Assembly (NCBI GenBank): GCA_030754475.1
Contig: JASMAE010000214.1
Coordinates: 1 to 19,476, forward strand
Reading direction: 5' to 3'
Length of the DNA stretch: 19,476 nucleotides
Source of the DNA: Rhodospirillales bacterium
GTDB taxonomy: Bacteria > Pseudomonadota > Alphaproteobacteria > Rhodospirillales > JASLLV01
Shown here: positions 7,987 through 15,375 of the stretch, one piece after another
Position numbering within the stretch: position 1 is the first letter of the stretch
Layout of the letters: every line of letters begins with the position of its first letter
Program-made: the position numbers and the translations under genes
The notes under the pieces: generated by a model
The model's database searches: none
What the model was told of the DNA's origin: nothing
The model's input: the letters and a program-made list of their open reading frames with translations, nothing else

Positions 7987-9250
7987 CGACAGTTTCGCGC
8001 ACTCGGAGCGCTTGATGCCCTTTCCAGACGCGCTCGAGATTCTCGCGCAGCGGATCGAACCGGTGACCGGGATCGAGACGGTGTCGCTTCGCTCGGCGTT
8101 GGGGCGTACGCTTGCCCGCGATCTGGTCTCGGACCGCGACGTGCCGCCCTCCGACAACGCCGCGGTCGACGGTTATGCGGTGTACTTCGAAGACCTCGAG
8201 GCCAAGGGTGAGACTCGGCTGCCCGTGGGCGCGCGAATCGCGGCCGGCCATGCCCTCAAGCGACCCACCCGCCCGGGCGAGGCCCTTCGCGTGTTCACCG
8301 GCGCGCCGATTCCGACGGGACCCGACACCGTGGTTATGGAGGAGGACTGCCGCGCGGATGAGACTTACGTCGTCGTCGGAGCGGGGCCCAAAAAGGGCGC
8401 CAACCTGCGCCGCGCGGGCGAAGACATTCGGCGCGGCGCTACGATCCTCGTGGCAGGAAGGCGCCTTCGGGCGCAGGAGATCGGCCTCGCCGCTTCGGTC
8501 GGCGCCAGCGGCCTCGATGTTTTTCGGCGGCTGCGGTGCGCCGTGTTCTCGACCGGCGACGAGATTGTCGATCCCGACTCGGCACCGGCCGAGGCCGAGG
8601 CCGCGGGCGCCGGGGACCGCATCTTCGATTCCAACCGATACGCGATCATGAGCCTTCTCGACGGCTTGGGGTGCGCCGTCACCGATCTCGGTATCGTGCC
8701 GGATACGCGCGACGCCGTTCACTCCGCGCTCGCCGCGGCCGCCTCCGAACACGAGCTATTGATCACGTCCGGCGGCATCTCGCGGGGCGAGGAGGATCAC
8801 GTCGCGTCCGCAGTCCAACGCCTGGGCAGCCTCTATTTCTGGCGGCTCGCGGTAAAGCCGGGCCGTCCCATCGCCTTCGGCCAAGTGCGGGGCGCCACGT
8901 TCCTCGGACTGCCCGGAAATCCGGTGGCGGCGCTCGTGACTTTCATGCGCATCGCCCGGCCGGTGGTGCTGGCGCTGGGCGGATGTGGCGAGGTGGCGCC
9001 GCGCCTCTTTCGGGTCACGGCCGGCTTCTCCTACGCCGGCAAGAAGACGGGGCGCCGCGAATGGCTGCGCGCGCGCCTGGTGGCGGGTGCCGACGGGGCT
9101 CCGGTCGCGATACTGTTCCCCCGCGAGGGTTCGGGCATTCTCACCTCCATGGTCGAGGCCGACGGACTCGTGGAACTGGACGAGAACGCAAGCCCCGTCG
9201 TCGAAGGTGATACCGTGGATTTTCTGCCCTTCAACGAGGTCACGGGATGA
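7970..9250 (+). CDS. moeA: Molybdopterin molybdenumtransferase
   Basis: 426 residues, the usual MoeA length. It inserts molybdate into adenylylated molybdopterin to form active molybdenum cofactor. Family motifs in order: DNAAVDGYA near residues 61-69, TGAPIPTGPDTVVMEED, FSTGDEIV, the MoCF-binding stretch ITSGGISRGEEDHV, and GLPGNPVAALVTF, followed by the small C-terminal domain. ATG 7970 lies within the end of mobB. An internal ATG at 8015 (MPFPDA) is a less conserved alternative start that would remove the overlap. The stop TGA overlaps the moaD ATG. Confidence 0.96.
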   Translation: MPKLADDSFAHSERLMPFPDALEILAQRIEPVTGIETVSLRSALGRTLARDLVSDRDVPPSDNAAVDGYAVYFEDLEAKGETRLPVGARIAAGHALKRPTRPGEALRVFTGAPIPTGPDTVVMEEDCRADETYVVVGAGPKKGANLRRAGEDIRRGATILVAGRRLRAQEIGLAASVGASGLDVFRRLRCAVFSTGDEIVDPDSAPAEAEAAGAGDRIFDSNRYAIMSLLDGLGCAVTDLGIVPDTRDAVHSALAAAASEHELLITSGGISRGEEDHVASAVQRLGSLYFWRLAVKPGRPIAFGQVRGATFLGLPGNPVAALVTFMRIARPVVLALGGCGEVAPRLFRVTAGFSYAGKKTGRREWLRARLVAGADGAPVAILFPREGSGILTSMVEADGLVELDENASPVVEGDTVDFLPFNEVTG

Positions 9251-9498
9251 AGATCGTGTGCTTTGCTTGGTTGCGCGAAAAGGCGGGCGTCTCCGAAGAT
9301 ACGGTCTCGCCACCCGATACGGTGAACGACGTCCGCGGACTGGTTGAATGGCTGCGCGCGAAGGACCCGGGCTACGCGGACGCGTTCGAAGACCTCTCGC
9401 TCGTCCGCATCGCCGTCAACCAGGAGTATGCCACGCTTGACGCCCGGCTCGCGCCCGGCGACGAGATCGCCTTTTTCCCGCCGGTGACGGGGGGCTGA
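9247..9498 (+). CDS. moaD: Molybdopterin synthase sulfur carrier subunit
   Basis: 83 residues with a ubiquitin-like fold. The small subunit of molybdopterin synthase, whose C-terminal glycine is adenylylated and thiocarboxylated to donate sulfur. It ends in the required Gly-Gly (82-83, PPVTGG). The sequence IAFFPPVTGG and the N-terminal KIVCFAWLREKAG strand are typical. Start ATG 9247 overlaps the moeA stop by four bases. Its catalytic partner MoaE follows 60 nt downstream. Confidence 0.95.
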   Translation: MKIVCFAWLREKAGVSEDTVSPPDTVNDVRGLVEWLRAKDPGYADAFEDLSLVRIAVNQEYATLDARLAPGDEIAFFPPVTGG

Positions 9499-9558
9499 GG
9501 CGTTGCCCGGCCGGAGCGTTTCGAGTGACGGGGCTCGGAGGCCGCCTCGCGGGCGGCG

Positions 9559-10080
9559 GTGGGGATCGTGATCAGGGTCCAGCGCGAGGACTTCGACGTC
9601 GGCGCCGAGCTCGACCGCTTGGCCGCGGGTCGCGGCTCCGTGGGCGGACTTTGCGCGTTCGTCGGACTCGTGCGCGACATGAGCGAGCAGCGTGCGATCT
9701 CGGTCATCGAGCTCGAGCACTACCCCTCGATGACCGAACGCGCGCTTGAGCGGATCGAAACCCAGGCGAGGGCGCGCTGGCCGCTCGACGCCAGCGTCGT
9801 GATCCACCGCTTTGGCCGCCTCGAACCGGGCGATCGGATCGTTCTCGTGGGCACGGCCTCGGCCCATCGCCATGCGGCCTTCGAGGCCTGCGAGTTCATC
9901 GTCGATTGGCTGAAGACCAAGGCGCCTTTCTGGAAACGCGAACACACCGACGCCGGCACCCGTTGGGTCGAAGCGCGCGCTTCCGACACCGCCGCCCTCG
10001 CGCACTGGGAACAGGGGGAAGCGGCCGGGCATGACCCGTCCAACAGCACCCGCGGCGCGCGCAAGAAAGCGGCGGAGTAG
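9559..10080 (+). CDS. moaE: Molybdopterin synthase catalytic subunit
   Basis: Large subunit of molybdopterin synthase, which converts cyclic pyranopterin monophosphate to molybdopterin with sulfur from MoaD. Lys119 and Lys126 in WLKTKAPFWKRE match the active-site lysines, and HRFGRLEPGD and ASAHRHAAFEA are family motifs. The start is uncertain. GTG 9559 gives 173 residues; GTG 9568, three codons later, is equally plausible. Neither has a clear ribosome site, although GGAGG occurs at about 9537-9541. The C-terminus carries about 20 extra hydrophilic residues (from about EQGEAAGHD to KKAAE) beyond typical members. It is the last gene of the Moco run. Confidence 0.93.
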   Translation: MGIVIRVQREDFDVGAELDRLAAGRGSVGGLCAFVGLVRDMSEQRAISVIELEHYPSMTERALERIETQARARWPLDASVVIHRFGRLEPGDRIVLVGTASAHRHAAFEACEFIVDWLKTKAPFWKREHTDAGTRWVEARASDTAALAHWEQGEAAGHDPSNSTRGARKKAAE

Positions 10081-10110
10081 GCGTCCGTCGACCGACGGGC
10101 GACGCCAAGT
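10080..10110 (+). terminator. Possible terminator after moaE
   Basis: GGCGTC at 10080-10085 pairs with GACGCC at 10101-10106, and further CGTC/GACG pairing is possible inside. A short AAGTTT follows. The hairpin begins at the last base of the moaE stop codon. The T-run is poor, so it may be only an RNA-stabilising hairpin. Confidence 0.4.
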
Positions 10111-10215
10111 TTCCGTGACGGTCATTCTCAACCGACGGATCGCCGAGCGGATCCACGCGCGGACGCGCAAGGATCACCCGGCCCCTACCCCCCACATCGA
10201 TAGGGACGACGCCGG

Positions 10216-11019
10216 ATGACGCGCAAGCCAACCAGCCTCGACGAGGCCTACCTAAACCAAAGATTCCTCGACAGCGTCGATGCAAGACCGCTCAGGATCC
10301 TGTCCGAGTATTTGTACCCCTTTGCCCGGTTCGAGGACCAGGACGTCAGCGATACCATCGTTTTCATGAGCTCGGCGCGGTGCCTGTCCGGCGACGATGC
10401 CCGCGCGGCCCTGGACAAAGCGCGGGCCGAGGGCGGCGACGTCGCCGCAGCCGAAAGGATGGTGGCGCTATCGCGCTACTACCGAACTCGCCCGGCGACT
10501 GACAGAGTGGTCCAAGGGTCTCGACGGCAACCGACGCCGGTTCGTCGTCTGCTCAGGCGGCGGGCCCGGTGTCATGGAAGCCGCCAACCGCGGCGCGTCG
10601 GAGGCCAAGGGCCTCAACATGGGCCTCGGCATCTCGATCCCCGGCGAGGCCCACGAGAATCCGTATACGACCCGCGAGCTCGCCTTCAAATTCCACTACT
10701 TCTTCATGCGGAAGTTCTGGTTCATCTATCTCGCCAAGGCGGTGGTCTTCTTTCCGGGCGGCTTCGGAACCCTCGACGAGTTGTTCGAGGTCCTGACCCT
10801 GGTCCAGACCGGCAAGCTCACCAAAAGGATGCCGCTCATTCTCTACGGCTCGGCATACTGGGACGACGTGCTGGACTTCTCGGCTCTCGTCCGCCACGGC
10901 ACCATCGGCGCCACCGATACCGAGCTCTTCTTCCGTGCGGATTCGGTCGACGATGCTTTCGCTTTCATCACCCAATCGCTCGACGAATACGCGATCGAAC
11001 AGCGGGCGGCAGTCTCTGA
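10216..11019 (+). pseudogene. LOG-family protein (lysine decarboxylase-like fold), frameshifted
   Basis: Two overlapping frames together make one LOG-family protein, a group that includes cytokinin-activating phosphoribohydrolases. Frame A (from ATG 10216) gives the N-terminus through FMSSARCLSG to ALSRYY. Frame B resumes at about 10484 with ELARRLTEWSKGLDG, FVVCSGGGPGVMEAANRGA, MRKFWFIYLAKA and the catalytic FFPGGFGTLDELFE. The switch skips one base at about 10483, and the residues expected between RYY and ELARRL appear lost, so a small deletion is likely. Frame B has no stop until 11254, running 168 nt into ilvE on the other strand. A return to frame A near 11000 would end the protein normally with AGGSL at 11017-11019, 67 nt before ilvE. 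It is either a decaying gene or carries sequencing errors. The active-site motifs are intact. Confidence 0.75.
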
Positions 11020-11086
11020 GATGGTTGGAAGCGGGCCGGCAAGCGCCCCGATTGCTCGGGCCCCGCGGCGGCCCCGACGACGCCCT

Positions 11087-11989
11087 TCAGGCGGCCGAGG
11101 CCGAGCTTTCCGGGGCCTTGCGGACGGCCGTGTCGTAGTCTTCGAGCAGGGTCCGGGTGATCTCGCCCGGCACATACCGGTTGGCGTCGATTTGGCCCAC
11201 GGGCGTAACTTCGGCCGCCGTGCCGGTGAGGAAGACCTCCGTCGCGCCGGCTAGCTCGTCCGGCATGATGTGGCGCTCCACCACCTCGATTCCGCGCGCC
11301 TTGGCAAGCGCGATCACCGTGCGCCGCGTAATGCCGTCGAGGAAGCAGTCCGGCGTCGGCGTGTAAAGCCGATCGTCGTTGAGCGTTAGGAAGATGTTGG
11401 CACCCGTCGATTCCGCGACGTAGCCGCGCCAGTCCAGCATCAGCGCGTCATCGTATCCCTCGTCCTCGGCGGCGTGCTTCGAAAGCGTGCAGATCATGTA
11501 GAGACCCGCCGCCTTGGCGTGGACGGGCGCGGTCTCGGGCGACGGCCTGCGCCACTTCGACGTCTTCAACCGGATCCCTTTGAGGCGCGCTTCGGGTCCG
11601 AAGTAGGACGGCCACGGCCAGGCCGCGATGGCGGTGTGGATGGACGTGTTCTGGGCGGAAACCGCCATCATCTCGCTGCCACGCCACGCCACCGGCCGCA
11701 CGTAGCCGTCGACGATGCCGTTGAGCTTGCACGTCTCGCGGCACGCGGCATCGATTTCGGCAATGCTGTAGGGCACCTTGAATCCGAGACACTCGGACGA
11801 GCGCGCGAGACGCTCGGAATGCTCGGTGAGCTTGAAGATCGTCCCATTGTAGACCCGTTCGCCCTCGAACACGCAGGAGGCGTAGTGCAGGGCATGGCTG
11901 AGGACGTGGAGCTTGGCCTCGCGCCACGGGACCATTTGGCCGTCGCACCAAATCCAGCCATCACGATCGTCGAACGGAGTGCTGCTCAT
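11087..11989 (-). CDS. ilvE: Branched-chain amino acid aminotransferase
   Basis: 300 residues, fold-type IV PLP enzyme. It transfers the amino group between glutamate and the 2-oxo acids of leucine, isoleucine and valine. The PLP lysine is predicted at Lys159 (HAKAAGLYMICTLSKHAAE). Also present are YVRPVAWRGSEMM, ALMLDWRGYVAESTGANIF, DGITRRTVI and the phosphate-binding FLTGTAAEVTPV. ATG 11989 (MSSTPFDDRDGWIW) is the conserved family start. The frame stays open 55 codons further upstream, but that stretch covers the promoter region. A D-amino acid aminotransferase or ADC lyase is less likely given the BCAT-type opening. It is divergent from the MarR gene and convergent with the broken LOG gene. 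Confidence 0.93.
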   Translation of the reverse strand: MSSTPFDDRDGWIWCDGQMVPWREAKLHVLSHALHYASCVFEGERVYNGTIFKLTEHSERLARSSECLGFKVPYSIAEIDAACRETCKLNGIVDGYVRPVAWRGSEMMAVSAQNTSIHTAIAAWPWPSYFGPEARLKGIRLKTSKWRRPSPETAPVHAKAAGLYMICTLSKHAAEDEGYDDALMLDWRGYVAESTGANIFLTLNDDRLYTPTPDCFLDGITRRTVIALAKARGIEVVERHIMPDELAGATEVFLTGTAAEVTPVGQIDANRYVPGEITRTLLEDYDTAVRKAPESSASAA

Positions 11990-12035
11990 GAAACCATCTT
12001 TCTTTGTTTGTGGTCCTCCCAGAAGGATATTGCCA

Positions 12036-12064
12036 TAAGTACCGTTCCTGTGCAAATATGTCAA
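12036..12064 (-). promoter_or_regulatory. Candidate ilvE promoter
   Basis: On the minus strand a perfect -35 TTGACA (12064-12059) is followed 17 nt later by TACTTA (12041-12036), or with one more base by ACTTAT. The -10 is weak but the spacing is standard. It lies about 47 nt upstream of the ilvE start, in the AT-richer divergent region. Confidence 0.45.
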
Positions 12065-12068
12065 TATT
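12055..12068. promoter_or_regulatory. Palindrome AATAT-N4-ATATT, possible MarR operator
   Basis: A perfect inverted repeat AATAT (12055-12059), GTCA, ATATT (12064-12068) overlaps the ilvE -35 hexamer. It is centred in the divergent gap about 60 nt before the MarR gene. MarR proteins bind such short palindromes and often regulate a divergent neighbour and themselves. That the adjacent MarR binds here is inference. Confidence 0.35.
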
Positions 12069-12128
12069 ACTGTCCTAATAGACACCTCAGCCCACGGAGA
12101 CAATTCCGGGGCATGCGGACGTGATGTC

Positions 12129-12626
12129 ATGGTCTCGTTTCGATCCGGCGCCAATCCCTTGTTCCTGCGCGAAGATGAACTGCGTCAGGCGATGGAGATG
12201 CTGTTCTACGCGTACCGGGACTTCACGGCCGAGCCGGACGCGATCCTGGCCAAGTACGGCTTCGGGCGCGCCCATCATCGCGCGATCTACTTCGTCGGCC
12301 GCAATCCCGGCATCTCGGTGACCGAGCTGCTGCGTATCCTCAAGATCACCAAGCAAAGCCTTTCGCGAGTGCTCGGTCATCTGGTGCGCGAAGGGTTCAT
12401 CGAGCAAAAGACAGACCCCGCCGACCGCCGCCGCCGCCGCCTCTACCTGACGCCGGTAGCCGAGGGGCTGGAACGGATCCTCACCGAGAAGCAGAGCGGG
12501 CGCATCGCGCGCGCCTACCGCGAGGCCGGCGCCGAGGCGGTGGCGGGATTCCGCACCGTGCTCCGCGGCATCATCAACGAGGACGACCGTCACCGCTTCG
12601 CCGACGGCGAGTCGGGGCGCGGCTGA
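12129..12626 (+). CDS. MarR-family transcriptional regulator
   Basis: 165 residues. A winged helix-turn-helix dimer of the MarR family: the helix-turn-helix falls at about 62-86 (ISVTELLRILKITKQSLSRV) and the wing at 92-107 with the typical DPADRRRRRLYLT. Flanking N- and C-terminal helices would form the dimer interface. Start ATG 12129 gives a normal length. The ribosome site is weak. It is divergent from ilvE, and a response regulator and kinase follow in the same direction (47 and 25 nt gaps). A MarR gene directly before an OmpR-type regulator recalls petP-petR of Rhodobacter; orthology here is inferred from arrangement and general resemblance. Ligand unknown. Confidence 0.88.
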   Translation: MVSFRSGANPLFLREDELRQAMEMLFYAYRDFTAEPDAILAKYGFGRAHHRAIYFVGRNPGISVTELLRILKITKQSLSRVLGHLVREGFIEQKTDPADRRRRRLYLTPVAEGLERILTEKQSGRIARAYREAGAEAVAGFRTVLRGIINEDDRHRFADGESGRG

Positions 12627-12661
12627 AGCGTAGCGGCTGGTCACGCCCGTTAACGTGTCGG

Positions 12662-12667
12662 TATAAT
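12662..12667 (+). promoter_or_regulatory. Perfect -10 hexamer six bases before a start codon
   Basis: TATAAT occupies 12662-12667 and the response-regulator ATG begins at 12674. A TGGTCA at 12638-12643 (18-nt spacer, four of six bases of TTGACA) could be the -35. Transcription would start at or within a base or two of the ATG, giving a leaderless mRNA. The same stretch also reads TTGGAGA, a possible ribosome site if transcription comes from upstream. Confidence 0.45.
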
Positions 12668-12673
12668 TGGAGA

Positions 12674-13357
12674 ATGGAAGCCGAGCCTGCGCACATCCTG
12701 GTGGTGGACGACGACGACCGGTTGCGCGAGCTGTTGCGGAAATTTCTGAGCGAGAACGGTTTCTTGGCGGCCACGGCGCGCCATGCCGAGGATGCCCGCG
12801 CAAAGCTCGCCAGCGCGTCGTTCGATCTGATCGTGCTCGACGTGATGATGCCGGGCGAGAACGGTTTCGACTTGGCCTCGGACCTGGGCCGGAACAAAAC
12901 GGCCGCCATCCTGATGCTCACCGCCATGGGCGAGACGGCGGATCGCATCAAGGGGCTCGAGCGCGGCGCGGACGACTACCTCGCCAAGCCGTTCGAGCCG
13001 CGCGAGCTGTTGTTGCGTATCCACAGCATTCTCAGGCGGCGACCCCGGCCCAAGGACGTTTCGGGCCGGGTCGTTCTCGGCGAGGTGGATTTCGATTTGA
13101 GGCGCCACGAGCTGCGCCGCGGCGGCTCGCTTGTTCGCCTGACCTCGGTCGAGGCGACGCTGCTCGCGGCGCTCGCCGAGCGCGCGGGCGTGGTGCTGGG
13201 CCGCGACGAGCTCAACCGGCTCACCGGTGCGACCGGCGGAGGGCGCGCCGTGGACGTCCAGGTGACGCGGCTGCGCCGCAAGATCGAGCCCGATCCGCAC
13301 CTGCCCCGGTATTTGCTAACCATCCGCGGGCAGGGATACGTCCTGCATCCCGATTGA
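12674..13357 (+). CDS. OmpR-family response regulator (PetR-like)
   Basis: 227 residues. The receiver domain (about 7-118) has the acidic pocket VVDDDDR, phospho-acceptor Asp56 (LIVLDVMMP), a conserved Thr in MLTAM and Lys105 (YLAKPF). The C-terminal OmpR/PhoB winged-helix domain (about 132-226) ends with VDVQVTRLRRKIEPDP and RGQGYVL. It is presumably phosphorylated by the kinase encoded 25 nt downstream and acts as a DNA-binding regulator. All catalytic residues are present. Targets are not visible, although the ilvE/marR region is a candidate. Confidence 0.93.
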   Translation: MEAEPAHILVVDDDDRLRELLRKFLSENGFLAATARHAEDARAKLASASFDLIVLDVMMPGENGFDLASDLGRNKTAAILMLTAMGETADRIKGLERGADDYLAKPFEPRELLLRIHSILRRRPRPKDVSGRVVLGEVDFDLRRHELRRGGSLVRLTSVEATLLAALAERAGVVLGRDELNRLTGATGGGRAVDVQVTRLRRKIEPDPHLPRYLLTIRGQGYVLHPD

Positions 13358-13382
13358 CGGCCAACGGGGGTACGCGGGAGCC

Positions 13383-14705
13383 ATGATCGACGCGTCCACC
13401 ATCAAGCGCTTCCTGCCGAAAAGCCTGTTGGGGCGCTCGTTGCTCATCATCGTCGTCCCGCTCGTGCTCTTGCAACTCGTGTCCGGGTTCATCTTCTACG
13501 AGAGCCACTGGGACAAGGTGACGCTGCGCCTCGCGCGCAACCTCGCCGGCGACGTCGCCACACTGATCGATTTGATGAACCAGAACCCGGAAGCCTCGGA
13601 CCGCAATTGGATCTTCGCGCTGGCGTCCAATCACATGCACATCTCGGCGACGTTCCGCGACGGCGACGGGCTGACCGGGGAATCGGTGAAGGCCAAGGGC
13701 ATCGTCGAGGAGATGCTGGTCCGCGCGATGCGGGAGTACGTCGGACGGCCGTTCCGAATCGACACCCGCTCGATGCCCAAGCACGTCGCCGTCCACGTCC
13801 AACTCGGCGAAGGCGTGCTCGATATCATCACCACGCGCAAGCGCTTGTTCAGCTCGACCACGTTCATCTTCGTCATGTGGATGGTAGGGACTTCGCTGAT
13901 CCTGTTCGGGGTGGCCACCATTTTCATGCGCAACCAAGTCAAGCCGGTCAGCAGGCTCGCCCAGGCCGCCGACACCTTCGGCAAGGGCCGCGACGCGCCG
14001 AACTTCAAACCCGAAGGCGCCAAGGAGGTCCGCCAGGCGGCGGCCGCGTTCCTCGCCATGCGCGAGCGCATCCAGCGCCAGATCAGCCAGCGCACCGAGA
14101 TGCTCGCCGGGGTCTCCCACGACCTGAGGACCCCGCTGACGCGCATGAAGCTCCAGCTCGAGCTGCTCGGCGCCGACGGCGGCGTCCCCGAGCTGAAAGG
14201 GGACGTGAACGAGATGGAGCACATGCTGGAAGGCTATCTCGCGTTCGCACGCGGCGAGGGCGAGGAACAGCCCGTGCCCACCAGCCTGACCGCGCTTCTC
14301 GAAGACGTGGTCGCCCTGGCGCGGCGCAACGGCGCCAAGGCCATCGATTTCCACAGTGAGGGCGAGATCGTGTTGCCGGTCAAGCCCGCGGCCCTCAAGC
14401 GGTGCGTGACAAACCTCATCGAAAACGCGACCCGTTACGCGGGCCACGTCTCGGTGCGGGTGGGCGTGCGGAAGGATGCCGTCGAGATCACCGTTGACGA
14501 CGATGGCCCAGGCATCCCCGAAGATCAGCGCGACGAGGCATTCCGGCCATTCATCCGGCTGGAGCGCTCGCGCAAGCCCGGCACCGGCGGCGTCGGCCTC
14601 GGGCTCACCATCGCCCGCGACGTGGTGCGCGGGCACGGCGGCGATATCGAACTCGGCGCCTCACCTAGCGGTGGCCTCAGGGCGCGCGTGCAACTCCCGA
14701 CATAG
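13383..14705 (+). CDS. Membrane sensor histidine kinase (EnvZ-like)
   Basis: 440 residues. Transmembrane segment 1 is at about 18-38 and segment 2 at about 159-182, enclosing a periplasmic sensor region of about 120 residues without a recognisable domain. A HAMP linker follows, then the H-box with His246 (AGVSHDLRTPLTRMKLQ), N-box Asn348 (NLIENATRYA), G1 DDDGPGIP (372-379) and G2 GTGGVGLGLTIARD. All catalytic motifs are intact. The receiver gene lies just upstream, so they form a two-component pair resembling EnvZ/OmpR-type systems of alphaproteobacteria. Its signal is unknown. Its TAG stop (14703-14705) is also the first three bases of a palindromic repeat; the preceding frame ends QLPT. Confidence 0.93.
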   Translation: MIDASTIKRFLPKSLLGRSLLIIVVPLVLLQLVSGFIFYESHWDKVTLRLARNLAGDVATLIDLMNQNPEASDRNWIFALASNHMHISATFRDGDGLTGESVKAKGIVEEMLVRAMREYVGRPFRIDTRSMPKHVAVHVQLGEGVLDIITTRKRLFSSTTFIFVMWMVGTSLILFGVATIFMRNQVKPVSRLAQAADTFGKGRDAPNFKPEGAKEVRQAAAAFLAMRERIQRQISQRTEMLAGVSHDLRTPLTRMKLQLELLGADGGVPELKGDVNEMEHMLEGYLAFARGEGEEQPVPTSLTALLEDVVALARRNGAKAIDFHSEGEIVLPVKPAALKRCVTNLIENATRYAGHVSVRVGVRKDAVEITVDDDGPGIPEDQRDEAFRPFIRLERSRKPGTGGVGLGLTIARDVVRGHGGDIELGASPSGGLRARVQLPT

Positions 14706-14766
14706 AGCGGAACACGGTCGGTCGGACTCGCCTGCGGCGATCCAGCGGCCGCTTGAATCCGCTCTA
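14703..14766 (+). repeat. 64-bp palindromic repeat, TAGA family
   Basis: Ends are perfect 9-bp inverted repeats (TAGAGCGGA ... TCCGCTCTA), and a small internal hairpin TCGCC-TGC-GGCGA lies in the middle. It matches the reverse complement of 17857-17920 at 54 of 64 positions without gaps, counted by eye. It fills almost the whole space between the convergent kinase and csaA genes and could act as a bidirectional terminator. Confidence 0.8.
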
Positions 14767-14776
14767 GGGAATCGCA

Positions 14777-15127
14777 TCAAAACAGCCGGGCGCCGTTCGG
14801 AACCGCGTGATCGGGACCGACGAGAACCACGTTCTTCCGGGCATCGGCAAAGCCGAGCACCAGACATTCCGACAGGAACCCGCCGATCCGCTTGGGAGGA
14901 AAGTTGACCACTGCGGCGACTTGGCGGCCTACCAGCGCCTCGGGCGCGTAGTGATGGGCAATCTGGGCCGAGCTCCGCTTCTCACCGATCTCGGAGCCGA
15001 AATCGACCCACAGCTTCAGCGCCGGCACCCAGGCGTGCGCGTGCGCCTCGGCCCGGGCGACGGTTCCCGCGCGAACGTCGATCTTGGCGAAGTCGTCATA
15101 GCTGATCTCCACGGGCCTGACCTCCAT
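14777..15127 (-). CDS. csaA: CsaA-type tRNA-binding domain protein
   Basis: 116 residues, the whole of it an EMAP-II/Arc1p-like tRNA-binding OB-fold domain. DFAKIDVRAGTV, LKLWVDFGSEIGEKRSSAQI, HYAPEALVGRQVAAVVNFPP and VPNGARLF are the family's hallmark segments. CsaA is a small cytoplasmic homodimer described as a secretion-related chaperone in Bacillus, and it also binds tRNA; its role in alphaproteobacteria is unclear. Start ATG 15127 gives the usual length, with no good ribosome site. It stands alone on the minus strand, convergent with the kinase gene. Confidence 0.9.
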   Translation of the reverse strand: MEVRPVEISYDDFAKIDVRAGTVARAEAHAHAWVPALKLWVDFGSEIGEKRSSAQIAHHYAPEALVGRQVAAVVNFPPKRIGGFLSECLVLGFADARKNVVLVGPDHAVPNGARLF

Positions 15128-15193
15128 GCTGATCTTCTTGGGGGCGCGTCTTCGAGCGTGTCGGGACGCGCCGGTGCGGGCCGGCGCATCATC

Positions 15194-15296
15194 CGTTTAG
15201 ACGGTACCAGCTTACACGCCCCGCCCGGCCGCCCCCATCGTACGATGCCGCGGGTGGCTGGGCCGGCGCGTGGGCTGAGGCGATTCGGCAAAAGCG
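15194..15296 (+). repeat. Second dispersed repeat family, copy 1 (~100 bp)
   Basis: It aligns with 17649-17745 in the same orientation with a few small gaps. Shared landmarks are ACCAGC, CCCGGCCGCCCC, ACGAT, GGGTGGC and GCGATTC. The centre here is a perfect 12-bp palindrome CATCGTACGATG, flanked by GC-rich complementary blocks, so it could fold. It occupies most of the 248-nt gap between csaA and the phasin gene. Confidence 0.6.
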
Positions 15297-15325
15297 AACA
15301 CTGCGCTATGCCCCTCGCCAAGCAA

Positions 15326-15355
15326 CGAAGCCGCCTCGAGAACGAGGCGGCTTCG
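15326..15355 (-). terminator. Strong hairpin terminator after the phasin gene
   Basis: A perfect 13-bp stem (CGAAGCCGCCTCG at 15326-15338, its complement at 15343-15355) with an AGAA/TTCT loop starts 20 nt beyond the phasin stop codon. On the minus strand it is followed by TTGCTT, a modest T-run. The stem is by far the most stable hairpin in this gap. Confidence 0.7.
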
Positions 15356-15375
15356 ACGGTGCTCGGGCGCGATCG

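Noticed and set aside
11020..11254. C-terminal extension of the LOG-family core frame into ilvE
   Set aside because: The extension is Arg/Pro-rich and antisense to the conserved end of ilvE. It is better explained by a lost stop or frame change near 11000.
12001..12128. A plus-strand promoter for the MarR gene
   Set aside because: TAATA-like bases occur near 12077 but no paired -35 at proper distance is convincing.
11990..12154. 55-codon N-terminal extension of ilvE
   Set aside because: It would cover the promoter region and has no similarity to the family. The conserved aminotransferase start is the Met at 11989.
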